From Myxococcus sp. RHSTA-1-4 (GTDB lineage Bacteria > Myxococcota > Myxococcia > Myxococcales > Myxococcaceae), in assembly GCF_020037125.1 (NCBI RefSeq), contig NZ_JAIQDG010000004.1, positions 1 through 64,000 on the forward strand: 64,000 nucleotides of DNA, in the 5' to 3' direction. This document shows, one piece after another, positions 28,197 through 37,157 of this stretch. Each line of letters opens with the position of its first letter. Within the stretch, counting starts at the first letter, position 1. A program made the position numbers and the translations under genes. The notes under the pieces were generated by a model. That model was not told where the DNA came from. It did no database searches and saw nothing but the letters and a program-made list of their open reading frames with translations.

Positions 28197-28739
28197 TCAG
28201 GAGCCGCCGTCCGCACCACCGTCGGGGAGGCCCGCGTCCACGCCTCCGTCAACGCACAGCGGGGCGCCCCCTTCCGCCCAGCGGGCGATGAGGGCGCGCT
28301 GCTCCGCCGTGGGAATGGGGACGGAGCCCTCCGGCGGCGGCATGTCCTGGAAGACGGACGCGCGCTGCCGGATGCGCTCCGCCTTCGCCCGGGCCCCCGG
28401 GACGCCGCCGGCGTCCGGCGCGTAGTAGTCCAGGCGGAAGGTGGAGTTGCCGCTGCCCGAGGTGTCCGCGCCGTGGCACGAACTCACGCAGCTCGCGGCG
28501 AGGATGGGCTCGATGTCCGCGCACCACGTGGGCACGGGCCCCGCGTTCACGTCACGGGTGCCCGGCAGGCCCAGCACCTCGCAGGTGCGCCCCTCGCCCG
28601 GGCGCGCGGCGACGCAGACGTACGGCTCCGGGCAGTCACTGGCGGACTCGCACTTCTTGCCGGTGAAGTCCGCCACCTCGATGGTGCAGGCCAGGGCCGC
28701 GCAGACGGAGAGGGACGCGCTCGCGAGGAGTCTCTTCAT
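28197..28739 (-). CDS. Cys-rich exported protein with a CX3CH cytochrome-like motif
   Basis: The 180-aa precursor has a hydrophobic signal ending ...AALACTIEV, a short Cys-rich module (GKKCESASDCPEPYVCV) and then ADIEPILAASCVSSCHGAD. The latter matches the 'xPIL..xC..CHG' context of cytochrome-c-like domains, but the spacing is CX3CH rather than CXXCH. MPPPEGSVPIPTAEQRALIARW also matches the distal-Met region of such domains. It may bind haem or be a degenerate copy. It ends in a Gly/Asp-rich tail (DGGVDAGLPDGGADGGS). Tandem paralogue of the next gene. Confidence 0.68.
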   Translation of the reverse strand: MKRLLASASLSVCAALACTIEVADFTGKKCESASDCPEPYVCVAARPGEGRTCEVLGLPGTRDVNAGPVPTWCADIEPILAASCVSSCHGADTSGSGNSTFRLDYYAPDAGGVPGARAKAERIRQRASVFQDMPPPEGSVPIPTAEQRALIARWAEGGAPLCVDGGVDAGLPDGGADGGS

Positions 28740-28747
28740 GGTGGGGC

Positions 28748-28981
28748 TCAGCTCCCGGCGTCCGTCCCCGCGTCGGTGCCGGAATCCGCGGTGGAGCGCG
28801 GCGGGTAGATGACCTCGCAGCCCCGCTGGCCGTCCGGCCCCTCCACACAGGCGTACGAGGCCGGGCACTCGGAGTCGTCCGTGCACGTACGGCCGGCCAC
28901 GTCGTCCACTTCGATGGAGCAGGCCGCGGCGGCCAGCACGGCGGCCAGCGCGAGCAGTCGGGGCGGAAGTCGGGCGGACAA
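28748..28981 (-). CDS. Small Cys-rich lipoprotein
   Basis: This 77-aa protein starts TTG 28981 and has a lipobox-like AAAAC. Its module SIEVDDVAGRTCTDDSECPASYACV is clearly the same as in the following gene (TIEVADFTGKKCESASDCPEPYVCV), so the two are tandem duplicates, with the haem-like domain present only in the other one. It ends DSGTDAGTDAGS, a repetitive Asp/Gly/Thr tail common in myxobacterial surface proteins. No other function is visible. It lies 11 bp after the upstream gene and may be co-transcribed. Confidence 0.6.
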   Translation of the reverse strand: MSARLPPRLLALAAVLAAAACSIEVDDVAGRTCTDDSECPASYACVEGPDGQRGCEVIYPPRSTADSGTDAGTDAGS

Positions 28982-28992
28982 GGGGGCCCCGG

Positions 28993-29373
28993 TCAGAAGC
29001 GATAGGTGAGGCTCGCCGCGTCGGCGGCCCGCGGGGGGAGCAGCTCCAGCACCAGCCCGTACAGCACGGCGGCGCCCGCGGTGGCGTGGAGGAGGTTGGC
29101 GGTGGCCGCGGCGGTGCGAGCCCGGTCCAGGGTGGCGCGAGCGTCCCGGGCGGACTCCAGGCTCTGGGCGCGCTTCGCCTCTCCCTGGGCGAGGAAGCCC
29201 AACCCCAGCCCGCCCAGCGCCAGCACGCCCCCGGCGACGAAGGCGTAGCGGTGGCCATGGAGGACGGGGGCGTCGCGGTGGACCGGCGCATCCAGCATGG
29301 CCGGCTCGGAGGCGATGGCGGGCAGGGACAGCGTCAACACCAGCGCGGAGGCGAGATGCCTGCTGGGAGCCAT
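28993..29373 (-). CDS. Small exported or membrane protein
   Basis: The product is about 126 aa with a signal peptide (ASALVLTLSLPAIASEPA) and two hydrophobic stretches (YAFVAGGVLALGGLGLGFLA and AGAAVLYGLVLELLPP), with a basic helix RARTAAATANLLHA between. No family is recognised. I chose ATG 29373; in-frame starts at 29379 and 29418 exist. It is first in a likely operon with the two Cys-rich genes (gap 11 bp) and is divergent from thiS. Confidence 0.55.
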   Translation of the reverse strand: MAPSRHLASALVLTLSLPAIASEPAMLDAPVHRDAPVLHGHRYAFVAGGVLALGGLGLGFLAQGEAKRAQSLESARDARATLDRARTAAATANLLHATAGAAVLYGLVLELLPPRAADAASLTYRF

Positions 29374-29429
29374 GAGCATGACCGCGAGTATAGCGATGAC
29401 GCGGGCGGACGCATCCATGGGAGAGCGCG

Positions 29430-29458
29430 TTGACAGCGCCGGGTGCCCCCTGTAGTCC
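29430..29458 (+). promoter_or_regulatory. Possible promoter of the thiSGE operon
   Basis: A perfect -35 TTGACA (29430-29435) is followed after 15 or 17 bp by poor -10 candidates (TGTAGT at 29451 or TAGTCC at 29453). It lies 36-59 bp upstream of thiS. I saw no CTGAGA-type TPP riboswitch in 29374-29493, so thiamine control by that means is not evident here. Confidence 0.4.
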
Positions 29459-29493
29459 GTGCCCAGGTCCCTGTCGCAAGGAGCCACGACGCC

Positions 29494-29694
29494 GTGCAGG
29501 TCTGGGTCAACGGAGAGACGCGCGAGGTGCCGGAGGGCATCACCCTCTCGTCGCTGCTGGAGTCGCTCCAGGTGGGCGGTCCCGGCGTGGCCGTGGAGGT
29601 GAACGCGGAGGTGGTGCGCCGCGCACGTCATCCCGAGCACCGCCTCCAGCCCGGGGACCGCGTGGAAATCGTCACCTTCGTCGGTGGCGGCTAG
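29494..29694 (+). CDS. thiS: Sulfur carrier protein ThiS
   Basis: This is a 66-aa beta-grasp protein ending in ...TFVGGG, whose C-terminal GlyGly is thiocarboxylated and donates sulfur to the thiazole of thiamine. VNGETREVPEG and VEIVTFVGGG are typical. GTG 29494 is chosen because AAGGAG lies about 12 nt upstream; a longer ATG start overlaps non-homologous sequence. It is immediately followed by thiG (9 bp). Confidence 0.9.
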   Translation: MQVWVNGETREVPEGITLSSLLESLQVGGPGVAVEVNAEVVRRARHPEHRLQPGDRVEIVTFVGGG

Positions 29695-29703
29695 GAGATT
29701 GCC

Positions 29704-30489
<786 letters not shown>

Positions 30490-30502
30490 CCCCCGAGGGC
30501 CC

Positions 30503-31144
30503 GTGGTGGCGCCGCCCGCCCTCCCCCGGCTCGTCGTCATCACCGACTGGCGGCTGCCGCCCGGGCGGCTGCTGGGCGCGCTCGCCCGCGCGCTGGAGGC
30601 GGGCCCCGAGGTGGCCGTGCAGCACCGCCACCCGGAGGCCACCGGGCGCCGCTTCCTGGAAGAGGCCCGCCTGCTGGCGGACCTGTGCCGGGAGCGGGGC
30701 AACCCGCTGTTCATCAATGGCCGGCTGGACGTGGCGCTGCTCCTCGGCGCGCACCTGCACCTGCCCGCCCAGGGAGCGGCGCCGGAGGACGTGCGCCCCC
30801 ACCTGCCCTCCGGGCGTCTCATCAGCGCGGCCGTGCATGACATGGAGGAAGCGCGGGCCGCGAGCGGAGCGGACCTGGCGCTGGTGAGCCCGGTGTTCGC
30901 CCCCGGCTCCAAGCCCGGGGATACGCGGGCTCAGCTCGGCCCCGACGGCTTCCAGGCCCTGGCGGCCGCCCTGCCCTGCCCCGCGCTGGCGCTCGGCGGC
31001 ATCACCCCCGAGCGAGCAGGAGACGTGCGGGGCGCCGCGGGCTTCGCGGTCATCTCCGCGGTGCTGGAGGCGGAGGACCCGGCGGCGGCGGCGCGGGCCC
31101 TGCTGGCCGCGTGCCCCGCGCAGGCTATGCTGCGCCGACCGTGA
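30503..31144 (+). CDS. thiE: Thiamine-phosphate synthase-like protein
   Basis: The 213-aa protein has the TenI/ThiE barrel pattern: FINGRLDVALLLGAHLHLP, then LVSPVFAPGSKPG (family V-S-P-V-F.T-x-S-K) and ALGGITPE. ThiE joins hydroxymethylpyrimidine-PP and thiazole-P. Compared with canonical ThiE, the HLGQ-type and S.H segments are altered (HLHLPAQ, AVHDMEE), so a TenI-like or non-canonical role is possible. GTG 30503 gives the expected start. Its stop overlaps the next gene's GTG start (GTGA). Confidence 0.78.
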   Translation: MVAPPALPRLVVITDWRLPPGRLLGALARALEAGPEVAVQHRHPEATGRRFLEEARLLADLCRERGNPLFINGRLDVALLLGAHLHLPAQGAAPEDVRPHLPSGRLISAAVHDMEEARAASGADLALVSPVFAPGSKPGDTRAQLGPDGFQALAAALPCPALALGGITPERAGDVRGAAGFAVISAVLEAEDPAAAARALLAACPAQAMLRRP

Positions 31145-32172
31145 GCCCCACCTCCGCCGTCCCCGAGCTGCGCCCCCTCGCCATGGGCGAGATGATCGAC
31201 CGTGCCGCCACCTTCTGGCGTGCCCACTTCAAGCCGCTCTTCGTGCTGAGCTTCGGCTTCTCGCTGGTGAACTTCATCGCGACGAAGGCCACCACGCTCG
31301 CCATCCAGCGTCTGGCCCCGCTGCTCTACTCCGGGGACGCACAGTCCCGCTCGGAGCTGGACCCGATGACGCTCCTGGGCGACGCGGGCGTGGCCATGGC
31401 GCTGTGGGCCGTGCTCTTCGTGTTCCTCTTCTGGAGCTACTGGCTGGCCACCCTGACGGCCTCCCGGTACGTGGTGTCGGTGCACCTGGGAGAGCCCGTG
31501 CGCCCGGGAGACGCCCTGCGCCGTGCCTTCTCCCGGGTGGGCCCGCTGACGGGCGCCTACGTCATCTCGCTGGGCTGGTCGACACTTGTCACCCTGCTGT
31601 TCCTCGTTCCGGGGGCCGTCGTCGCGGGCCTGGGAATCGCGGCGGCGGTCGCCAGCGGCTCCAATGTCCTGGGCGCCGTCCTCGGAGGCGTGGGGGCGCT
31701 GCTCGCGGGCCTGGGCCTCATCGCCGCGATGCTCTGGTATTTCCTGCGCTTCCTGCTGCTGCCCCCGGTGATGGCCATGGAGGACGTGGGGGCGTGGGAG
31801 GCCTTCCGCCGCTCGGGGGCCCTGCTGTCCGGCCGCGTCGAGCCGGGCTTCCTGGGCCGGGTGGTGGTGCGGGCGATGGTCCTCTACACCGTGATGAGCC
31901 TCATCCTCATCTCGGTGCAGCTCGTGTCGCAGATTCCGACCTGGCTGGTGCTGGCGCAATACGGCAGCCCCTTCGACGCGGGGACCCTGTCGCGCACGCC
32001 CCAGTACCTGCTGGTCCCCGCGGAGCTGCTGCAGGTCGCCGCGCAGGCGTGCTTCACGCCCATCTACTTCGTCTTCTGCTCCATCTTCTACCTGGACATG
32101 CGCGTGCGCCGGGAGGGGCTCGACCTGGAGCGGCGGATGGAAGCGCCGTCCGCCGCGCCCCAGGCCGCCTGA
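31141..32172 (+). CDS. Polytopic membrane protein
   Basis: The 343-aa protein has an N-terminal RAATFWRAHFKPLFVLSFGFSLV segment typical of glycerophosphodiesterase-membrane-domain or DUF975-like proteins, then about six hydrophobic helices (for example LWAVLFVFLFWSYW, GWSTLVTLLFLVPGAVVAGLGIAAA, IAAMLWYFLRFLLLPPVMAM). No catalytic motif is visible. GTG 31141 overlaps the thiE stop, so it is translated with it. It leads a group with the DUF4129 and DUF4350 genes. Confidence 0.72.
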   Translation: MSPTSAVPELRPLAMGEMIDRAATFWRAHFKPLFVLSFGFSLVNFIATKATTLAIQRLAPLLYSGDAQSRSELDPMTLLGDAGVAMALWAVLFVFLFWSYWLATLTASRYVVSVHLGEPVRPGDALRRAFSRVGPLTGAYVISLGWSTLVTLLFLVPGAVVAGLGIAAAVASGSNVLGAVLGGVGALLAGLGLIAAMLWYFLRFLLLPPVMAMEDVGAWEAFRRSGALLSGRVEPGFLGRVVVRAMVLYTVMSLILISVQLVSQIPTWLVLAQYGSPFDAGTLSRTPQYLLVPAELLQVAAQACFTPIYFVFCSIFYLDMRVRREGLDLERRMEAPSAAPQAA

Positions 32173-32196
32173 CGCCCCCTTCTTCGCGAGGACTCC

Positions 32197-33084
32197 GTGC
32201 CTGGCCTGTCCCTGTTGATGTTGCTGGCCGCCCTGCCCTGCGCCGAGCGCGAGTCCACCACGCGGCTGCTGGAGGAGACGGCGGAGGCACGCCCCGCGGA
32301 GCTCCCCGCGATGGTGGAAGGGCTGTCCGCTCGCCTGGGCGGCATGCCGCTGCCTCCCGCCGCCAGGGACGCCTCCGCGCCCGAGCGCGCGAAGCAACTG
32401 GCCACCTTCCTCGAACACTCCTGCGCGCTCCAGGAGGCGGCCGAGAAGGCCACCGCGGCGCCGCCCATGAGTGAGCCGGAGCGGCTGAAGGCCATCCTCG
32501 ACCGGCCGGAGTTCGCCCGCGCGCGCCAGCGCCATGGAGACGTGGTGAAACGGCTGATGCGCGAGCTGGAGGCGTGGCTGGAGAGCCTCTTCGAGTCGAG
32601 CGAGGCCCAGGGCTTCGCGGTGGCCACGCGCGCGGTGATGCTGGGACTGGCCCTGGCCGTGGTGCTGTGGGGCGTGCTGAAGCTGAGCAGGCGCCGCGGC
32701 CTGAAGACCGCGAGTCCCGGCGCGCTGGCCCTGACCGAAGCGCCACTGGTGCTGGACTCGCCGGGCGAGCATCTGCGGCGCGCGCGGGAAGCGCTGGCGG
32801 CCGACGCGCGAGAGGCCATCCGCGAAGGGCTGCTGGGCCTGCTGTCCGCGCTGGAGCAGAAGCGGCTGGCGCGGCCGGACCGGGTGAAGACGAACCGCGA
32901 GCTGGCGGCGGAGCTGCCGGGCCGGGGCGCGCCCGCGCCGGTGGTGAGCGAGGTGGAGCGGCTGGTGGGCTGGTATGACCGGGCCTTCTACTCGCTGGCC
33001 CCGGTGCCGGCGGACGAGGCGGCGCGCTTCGTCGCGGCCGTGGAGCACCTGAACGGCACGCTGGCGGTGGAGGGCTCGCGGTGA
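32197..33084 (+). CDS. DUF4129 domain protein (transglutaminase-associated)
   Basis: The 295-aa product has an N-terminal signal/hydrophobic start, a helical middle, one membrane helix (AVMLGLALAVVLWGVL), and a C-terminal DUF4129-type region (LGLLSALEQKRL, VVSEVERLVGWYDRAFYSLAPV). DUF4129 proteins occur with transglutaminase, DUF4350 and MoxR/DUF58 genes, in poorly understood membrane complexes. It overlaps the next gene by 4 bases (GTGA), so translation is coupled. No transglutaminase or MoxR gene is adjacent. Confidence 0.72.
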   Translation: MPGLSLLMLLAALPCAERESTTRLLEETAEARPAELPAMVEGLSARLGGMPLPPAARDASAPERAKQLATFLEHSCALQEAAEKATAAPPMSEPERLKAILDRPEFARARQRHGDVVKRLMRELEAWLESLFESSEAQGFAVATRAVMLGLALAVVLWGVLKLSRRRGLKTASPGALALTEAPLVLDSPGEHLRRAREALAADAREAIREGLLGLLSALEQKRLARPDRVKTNRELAAELPGRGAPAPVVSEVERLVGWYDRAFYSLAPVPADEAARFVAAVEHLNGTLAVEGSR

Positions 33085-34238
33085 AGAACCTCCGGACCGC
33101 GCTCGTCTTCGGCGTGCTCATCTCACTGGCCCTGGCGGTGGGACTCGCCACGCGCGAGGAGGCACCCGAGTCCGTGGTGCCCACCGTGGAGAACACCGGT
33201 CCCCAGGGAGCCAGGGCGCTCTACCTCTACCTGCGCGAGGGCGGGCGGGCCGTCGACGCGCACACCGCCTCGCTGGAGTCACTCTCCCCGGCCACGCGCA
33301 CCGTGGTGCTGGCGGCGCCCAGGGGCCAACCGGTGTCGGAGGACGAGGTGTCCTCGCTGGAGCGCTTCGTCCGGGGCGGCGGCACGCTGGTGTACCTGTC
33401 CCCGCGTGAGCTGGGGCAGCACCAGGCGGCGCTGGAGGACTGGCTGCGGCTGGAGGCGGGCCCGCTGATGCCGGCGAGCAGCCGCGGTCTGGACTCGAAT
33501 CTCGCGGACGCGGGGGGCACCACGGTGGACGTGTGGATTCCCGCCGGGCCGCTGCGGGGCCTCACCGGGTTGCGGGTGTCGCGAGACAGGGGCGTGCGCA
33601 TGGGCCATGAGGACGCCGTGCCCCTGGCGGGCCTGGGCGGCGCGGCGGCGGTGTGGCGCTGGCCGCTCGGCTCCGGCGAGGTGTACGTGCTCGCGGGCGC
33701 GGACCTGGCGGAGAACCGGCGCATGGAGCTGCTGGACAACCTGCGCTTCTGGGACGCGCTCTCGGCGCGGGGGCCGCTGCTGTTCGACGAGTTCCACCAC
33801 CAGCTCGCGCCACCGCCGCCCCTGTCGCGCGGAATCTGGGTCTTCGTGGCGCAGGTGCTGGCGGTGGGACTGCTCTACACCGTGTCCCGGGGCACCCGCT
33901 TCGGTGCGCCCCGCCCGCTGCGCGTGGAGCGGCACCGCTCGGCGCTGGAGTACGTGCGCAGCATGGGCTGGCTGATGCGCCGCGCGAAGGTGGAGCGCGA
34001 GCTGCTCCCCGAGCTGGACCGCTCCCTGCGCCAGCTCATGCAGGAGCGGCTGGGCATCCCCCTCTCGCTGGCGGACGCGGATGCCGCCCGCCTGATGGAG
34101 CGAGGGGGAACGGACTACCTGGAGGCCAAGGCGGACCTCGCGCGGACGCACGCGCAGCCGGCCATCCGTCCGGCCGACTACGCGCGCGTGGCCCGCCGCT
34201 ACGCGCAACTGGAACGCCTCGTGACGGGCCGCACCTAG
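33081..34238 (+). CDS. DUF4350 domain protein
   Basis: This 385-aa membrane protein has an N-terminal helix (TALVFGVLISLALAVGLA), a DUF4350/GATase-like soluble domain (TGPQGARALYLYLREGGRAVDAHT, LERFVRGGGTLVYLSPREL), one more membrane helix (VFVAQVLAVGLLYTV) and a basic C-terminal cytoplasmic tail. DUF4350 and DUF4129 are typical partners of MoxR ATPase/DUF58 systems that modify membrane complexes. GTG 33081. Its stop TAG and that of the converging glycosyltransferase gene share the 4-bp palindrome CTAG (34235-34238). Confidence 0.72.
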   Translation: MKNLRTALVFGVLISLALAVGLATREEAPESVVPTVENTGPQGARALYLYLREGGRAVDAHTASLESLSPATRTVVLAAPRGQPVSEDEVSSLERFVRGGGTLVYLSPRELGQHQAALEDWLRLEAGPLMPASSRGLDSNLADAGGTTVDVWIPAGPLRGLTGLRVSRDRGVRMGHEDAVPLAGLGGAAAVWRWPLGSGEVYVLAGADLAENRRMELLDNLRFWDALSARGPLLFDEFHHQLAPPPPLSRGIWVFVAQVLAVGLLYTVSRGTRFGAPRPLRVERHRSALEYVRSMGWLMRRAKVERELLPELDRSLRQLMQERLGIPLSLADADAARLMERGGTDYLEAKADLARTHAQPAIRPADYARVARRYAQLERLVTGRT

Positions 34239-35437
34239 AGCTGCTTCCCGGCCGCCGTCATCGCGACGCCCACGTGGTGGCGGATCTCCTCGACGCGAGC
34301 GTCCCAGCTCTCGCTGAAGATCTTCTCCGCGCGCTCGCGGCTGGGCCCGGGCCCTTCCGCGAGGCACTCATCCACCTTGCGCACGAAGTCCCCGGTGTCC
34401 GAGGCAATCTTGCACAGCCCCACCTTGCGGACCTCGGGCAGGTCCGTGGACACCACCGGCAGGCCCGCGGCGAGGTACTCGCGCACCTTCAGCGGGTTGG
34501 CGTTCAGCGTCAGCTCGCTGACCTTGAAGGGCATCAGCGCCACGTCGAAGGCCTTGCTGTAGCCGGGCAGGTCCGCGTACGGCTTGCGGCCTGGCATGTG
34601 GATGTTGGGCTCCCGGCGCAGGGCCGAGTCGTCGCAGTCCGGCGTCGTCTTGCCGATGATGACCACCGAGCCCTCAGGGTGGGCACGGGCCGTGGCGATG
34701 AGGGCCTCCTGGTCCACCCAGTCCGCCACCAGCCCGAAGAAGCCGATGATGGGCCTGGGCAGGTTCGCGATGTCCGCGGGAATGGGCGTGGCCGCGTCGC
34801 ACGCCTTCACGAAGTGCGTGAAGTCCGTGCCGTGCCGCACCAGCACCGTGCGCGGGTTGAGCTTCGACTTGTTGTCCCGCAGCCGCTCGGCGGAGGTGAT
34901 GCAGAGGTCCGCGCGGCGCAGCAGGCGCGCCTCCAGCTCCGCGATGTGGCGGCCGTTGGTGTCGCTGAAGGCGGAGAACTCGTCCACGCAGTGGTAGACG
35001 ACGAAGTCCTCGCCCAGGGTGCCGGACACCGGCGCGGACGCGGGCAGGAAGCTCCAGGAGATGGGCCTCTTGAAGTTCAGCTGCTTCATGGCCCGCAGCA
35101 CCTGGAGCCGCAGCAGGTGCCGGTTGGCGTTGCGCGCCAGCTCCGAGCCGTAGAAGGGAATCGCCAGCGGCGACAGCACGAAGAGGTTGGGCTCCACCTC
35201 CTGGATGCCCTGGGTGAACTTCTCCAGCTTGCCGAGGATGCGCTTCGCGTCGTGCGCGTTGGCGCGCGGCGCGCGGTTGCCGATGCTGTTCACCCAGAGG
35301 ATGCGGTTCTCCCGGGAGAGGATCCGCATGATGTGGACCTTGGACAGCGGGTCCCCATCCCAGTCGTTGGAGAACACCACCAGGTCACGCCCGCGGAGCG
35401 CCCGGCGCGCCAGGTCCATGTCATCACTGCGCCGCAT
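34235..35437 (-). CDS. Glycosyltransferase, exoP-type (polysaccharide unit assembly)
   Basis: The 400-aa GT-B-like protein has an N-terminal nucleotide-free domain (VVFSNDWDGDPLSKVHIMRIL) and C-terminal PIIGFFGLVADWVDQE, then ALMPFKVSELTLNANPLKVREYLAAGLPVVSTDLPE, the GT4-type EX7E-like sugar-nucleotide site. No signal peptide. ATG 35437 has a GGAGAG site. It is the last gene of the five-gene polysaccharide unit and overlaps the upstream glycosyltransferase gene by 14 bp. From recall of the M. xanthus exo genes it occupies the exoP position; that name is inferred from order, not proven. Confidence 0.85.
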   Translation of the reverse strand: MRRSDDMDLARRALRGRDLVVFSNDWDGDPLSKVHIMRILSRENRILWVNSIGNRAPRANAHDAKRILGKLEKFTQGIQEVEPNLFVLSPLAIPFYGSELARNANRHLLRLQVLRAMKQLNFKRPISWSFLPASAPVSGTLGEDFVVYHCVDEFSAFSDTNGRHIAELEARLLRRADLCITSAERLRDNKSKLNPRTVLVRHGTDFTHFVKACDAATPIPADIANLPRPIIGFFGLVADWVDQEALIATARAHPEGSVVIIGKTTPDCDDSALRREPNIHMPGRKPYADLPGYSKAFDVALMPFKVSELTLNANPLKVREYLAAGLPVVSTDLPEVRKVGLCKIASDTGDFVRKVDECLAEGPGPSRERAEKIFSESWDARVEEIRHHVGVAMTAAGKQL

Positions 35438-36530
35438 GTCTCGTCTCTCCTGTGTCGAGTCCTTCTTCGTGTGACTTCCTGGAATGAGTCGCCGCGTCCG
35501 GCGCCCCGCCGGCCAGCTCCGAGTAGAGCGCGAGCAGGTCCGGCCCCACGTCCACCGGCGGATGGAGCGCCGGCCCCGCCGCCACGGCCTCGCACACGCT
35601 CCGGGCCAGGTCCCGCGCATCACCCGCCGCGAACACCCGCGTCCCCTCGGGCCGGGGGCACACGTCGCTCGCCACGCACGGCACCCCCAGGGCCAGCGCC
35701 TCGCGGACGGAGATGGAATCCCCGTCATGCGTGGTGGGCCGGAGGAAGGCGTCGCTGCGCGCAATCAGCCCGAGCGCCGCGGAGTGCTCCAGCTCCCCGA
35801 GGACCTCCAGGTTCCCCGCCACGTGCAGCTCGCGGACGTCGCGCAGGAACGCCTCCGAGTCCGTCCCCGGCCCGAACAGGGCGAGCCCCACGTCCGGGTA
35901 CGCCTCCGCCAGCAGCCGCAGTGCGCGGAACGCGAGCTTCCGCCCGTACACGGGCGAGGGGTGGTGCGCCATGGCCAGCAGCGGCTTGCGCCGGGCGCGC
36001 GCCGCCTCCACCACGGGAGGCACCCCTCCTGGCCGCACCTGCGAGGCGCAGAAGGCCGGGTGGACGACGACCTTCTCCCCGGGCACACCGCACTTCACCA
36101 GCGCGTCCCGCACCGCGCCGGACACGGCCACCACGCGCGCGTAGCCGGCCAGCACCACGCGAGCGAAGTTGCGGCGGGCTCCAGAGGCCGCCAGGTAGTC
36201 CGGAAGCAGCCCCGAGTGGAGGGTGATGACGCGGGATGACCGGAAGCCCGGCATCCCGCCCACCATTCCCGCCAGCACCCAGGACTTCGGGTTGTTGCCG
36301 CTGGTGTGGACGTGCACCGTCCACCCCGAGGAGATGAACCCCGCCAGCCGGAGGCCGAAGTGGGTGGGGCTTCGCACCGGGAGGACGTCCGGAGCCGGCC
36401 GGCCGCCCTTCCCGATGTCCAGCACCTTTGCTTCGACCCCACAGCCGCGCAGGTAACCGTGTAGCTGCTGTACGTGGATGGCCACACCGCCGTACGGAGG
36501 CGGGTAGTCCCCGACGAGGAGCACTCTCAT
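35424..36530 (-). CDS. GT4-family glycosyltransferase, exoO-type
   Basis: The 368-aa protein has GT-B features: MRVLLVGDYPPPYGGVAIHVQ, ITLHSGLLPDY, the second-domain LALFGPGTDSEAFL and RSDAFLRPTTHDGDSISVREALALGVPCVASD, the EX7E-type donor site of GT4 enzymes. It likely adds a sugar to the lipid-linked repeat unit. ATG 36530 is preferred (GGGAGGCG site); GTG 36542 is the longer option. By order it corresponds to exoO. It follows the acetyltransferase gene by 12 bp. Confidence 0.86.
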   Translation of the reverse strand: MRVLLVGDYPPPYGGVAIHVQQLHGYLRGCGVEAKVLDIGKGGRPAPDVLPVRSPTHFGLRLAGFISSGWTVHVHTSGNNPKSWVLAGMVGGMPGFRSSRVITLHSGLLPDYLAASGARRNFARVVLAGYARVVAVSGAVRDALVKCGVPGEKVVVHPAFCASQVRPGGVPPVVEAARARRKPLLAMAHHPSPVYGRKLAFRALRLLAEAYPDVGLALFGPGTDSEAFLRDVRELHVAGNLEVLGELEHSAALGLIARSDAFLRPTTHDGDSISVREALALGVPCVASDVCPRPEGTRVFAAGDARDLARSVCEAVAAGPALHPPVDVGPDLLALYSELAGGAPDAATHSRKSHEEGLDTGETRHAAQ

Positions 36531-36542
36531 GGCGCCTCCCAC

Positions 36543-37064
36543 CTACTGCCGCAGGGATGATGTCGCGGGAGGCACGGGCGTCAGCCGTGCGCGCTGGGGC
36601 AGCAGCCCCATCTCCCGCTCGTAGGTCGTGAGCGGATCCGGATCCTGGCGGATGACCCTCGCCGGCACGCCGGCCACCACCGTGCCTGGAGCCACGTCCT
36701 TCAGCACCACCGCATTGGCGCCAATCACGGCGAAGTCACCGATGCGGATGTTGCCGAGAATCTTCGCCCCCGCCCCGATACGCACGTAGTCACCGATGAC
36801 GGGCGCGCCCTCCAGCCCCGAGCGCCCGCCGATGGTCACCTGCTGCGAGATGAGGCAGTGATTCCCTATCTTCGCCGCCTTGTGGATGACCACGCCGATG
36901 CCGCCGTAGCCGAGCTGCGTCCCCTCGCCAATCTCGGCGTCCTCGGGGATGTATGAGCTGTGCAGATGGTAGATGGCCTTGCGCAGGAGGGCTGGCAGCA
37001 GGGGAACTCCCCGCTTCTTCAGCCCGCGCGCGAGCCGGTAGAACGTCATCGCGTCGACACCCAT
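36543..37064 (-). CDS. Serine-acetyltransferase-like hexapeptide acetyltransferase
   Basis: The 173-aa protein has the left-handed beta-helix hexapeptide pattern (IGEGTQLGYGG, IGNHCLISQQVTIGG, IGAGAKILGNIRIGDFAVIGANAVV, VVAGVPARVI), as in CysE and polysaccharide-specific acetyltransferases. In this setting it probably O-acetylates a sugar of the repeat unit rather than serine; CysE proteins are longer at the N-terminus. By gene order it is the exoN position of M. xanthus. ATG 37064 has a GGGAGG site. Confidence 0.8.
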   Translation of the reverse strand: MGVDAMTFYRLARGLKKRGVPLLPALLRKAIYHLHSSYIPEDAEIGEGTQLGYGGIGVVIHKAAKIGNHCLISQQVTIGGRSGLEGAPVIGDYVRIGAGAKILGNIRIGDFAVIGANAVVLKDVAPGTVVAGVPARVIRQDPDPLTTYEREMGLLPQRARLTPVPPATSSLRQ

Positions 37065-37157
37065 CACGCCTCCCTCACCCCGTTTCCCCGACGGCCAGGA
37101 AACTAGGTACCCACCCGTGGGGACGGAAGTGCCCCCCACGCGTCTACTTCCCGACGC

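Noticed and set aside
29374-29493. TPP riboswitch before thiS
   Set aside because: Thiamine genes are often controlled by one, but the conserved CTGAGA and ACCTGA segments are not seen in this spacer.
31141-34238. A full MoxR/DUF58/transglutaminase operon
   Set aside because: DUF4129 and DUF4350 are present, but neither a MoxR ATPase nor a DUF58 or transglutaminase gene lies in the window, so I do not call a complete system.
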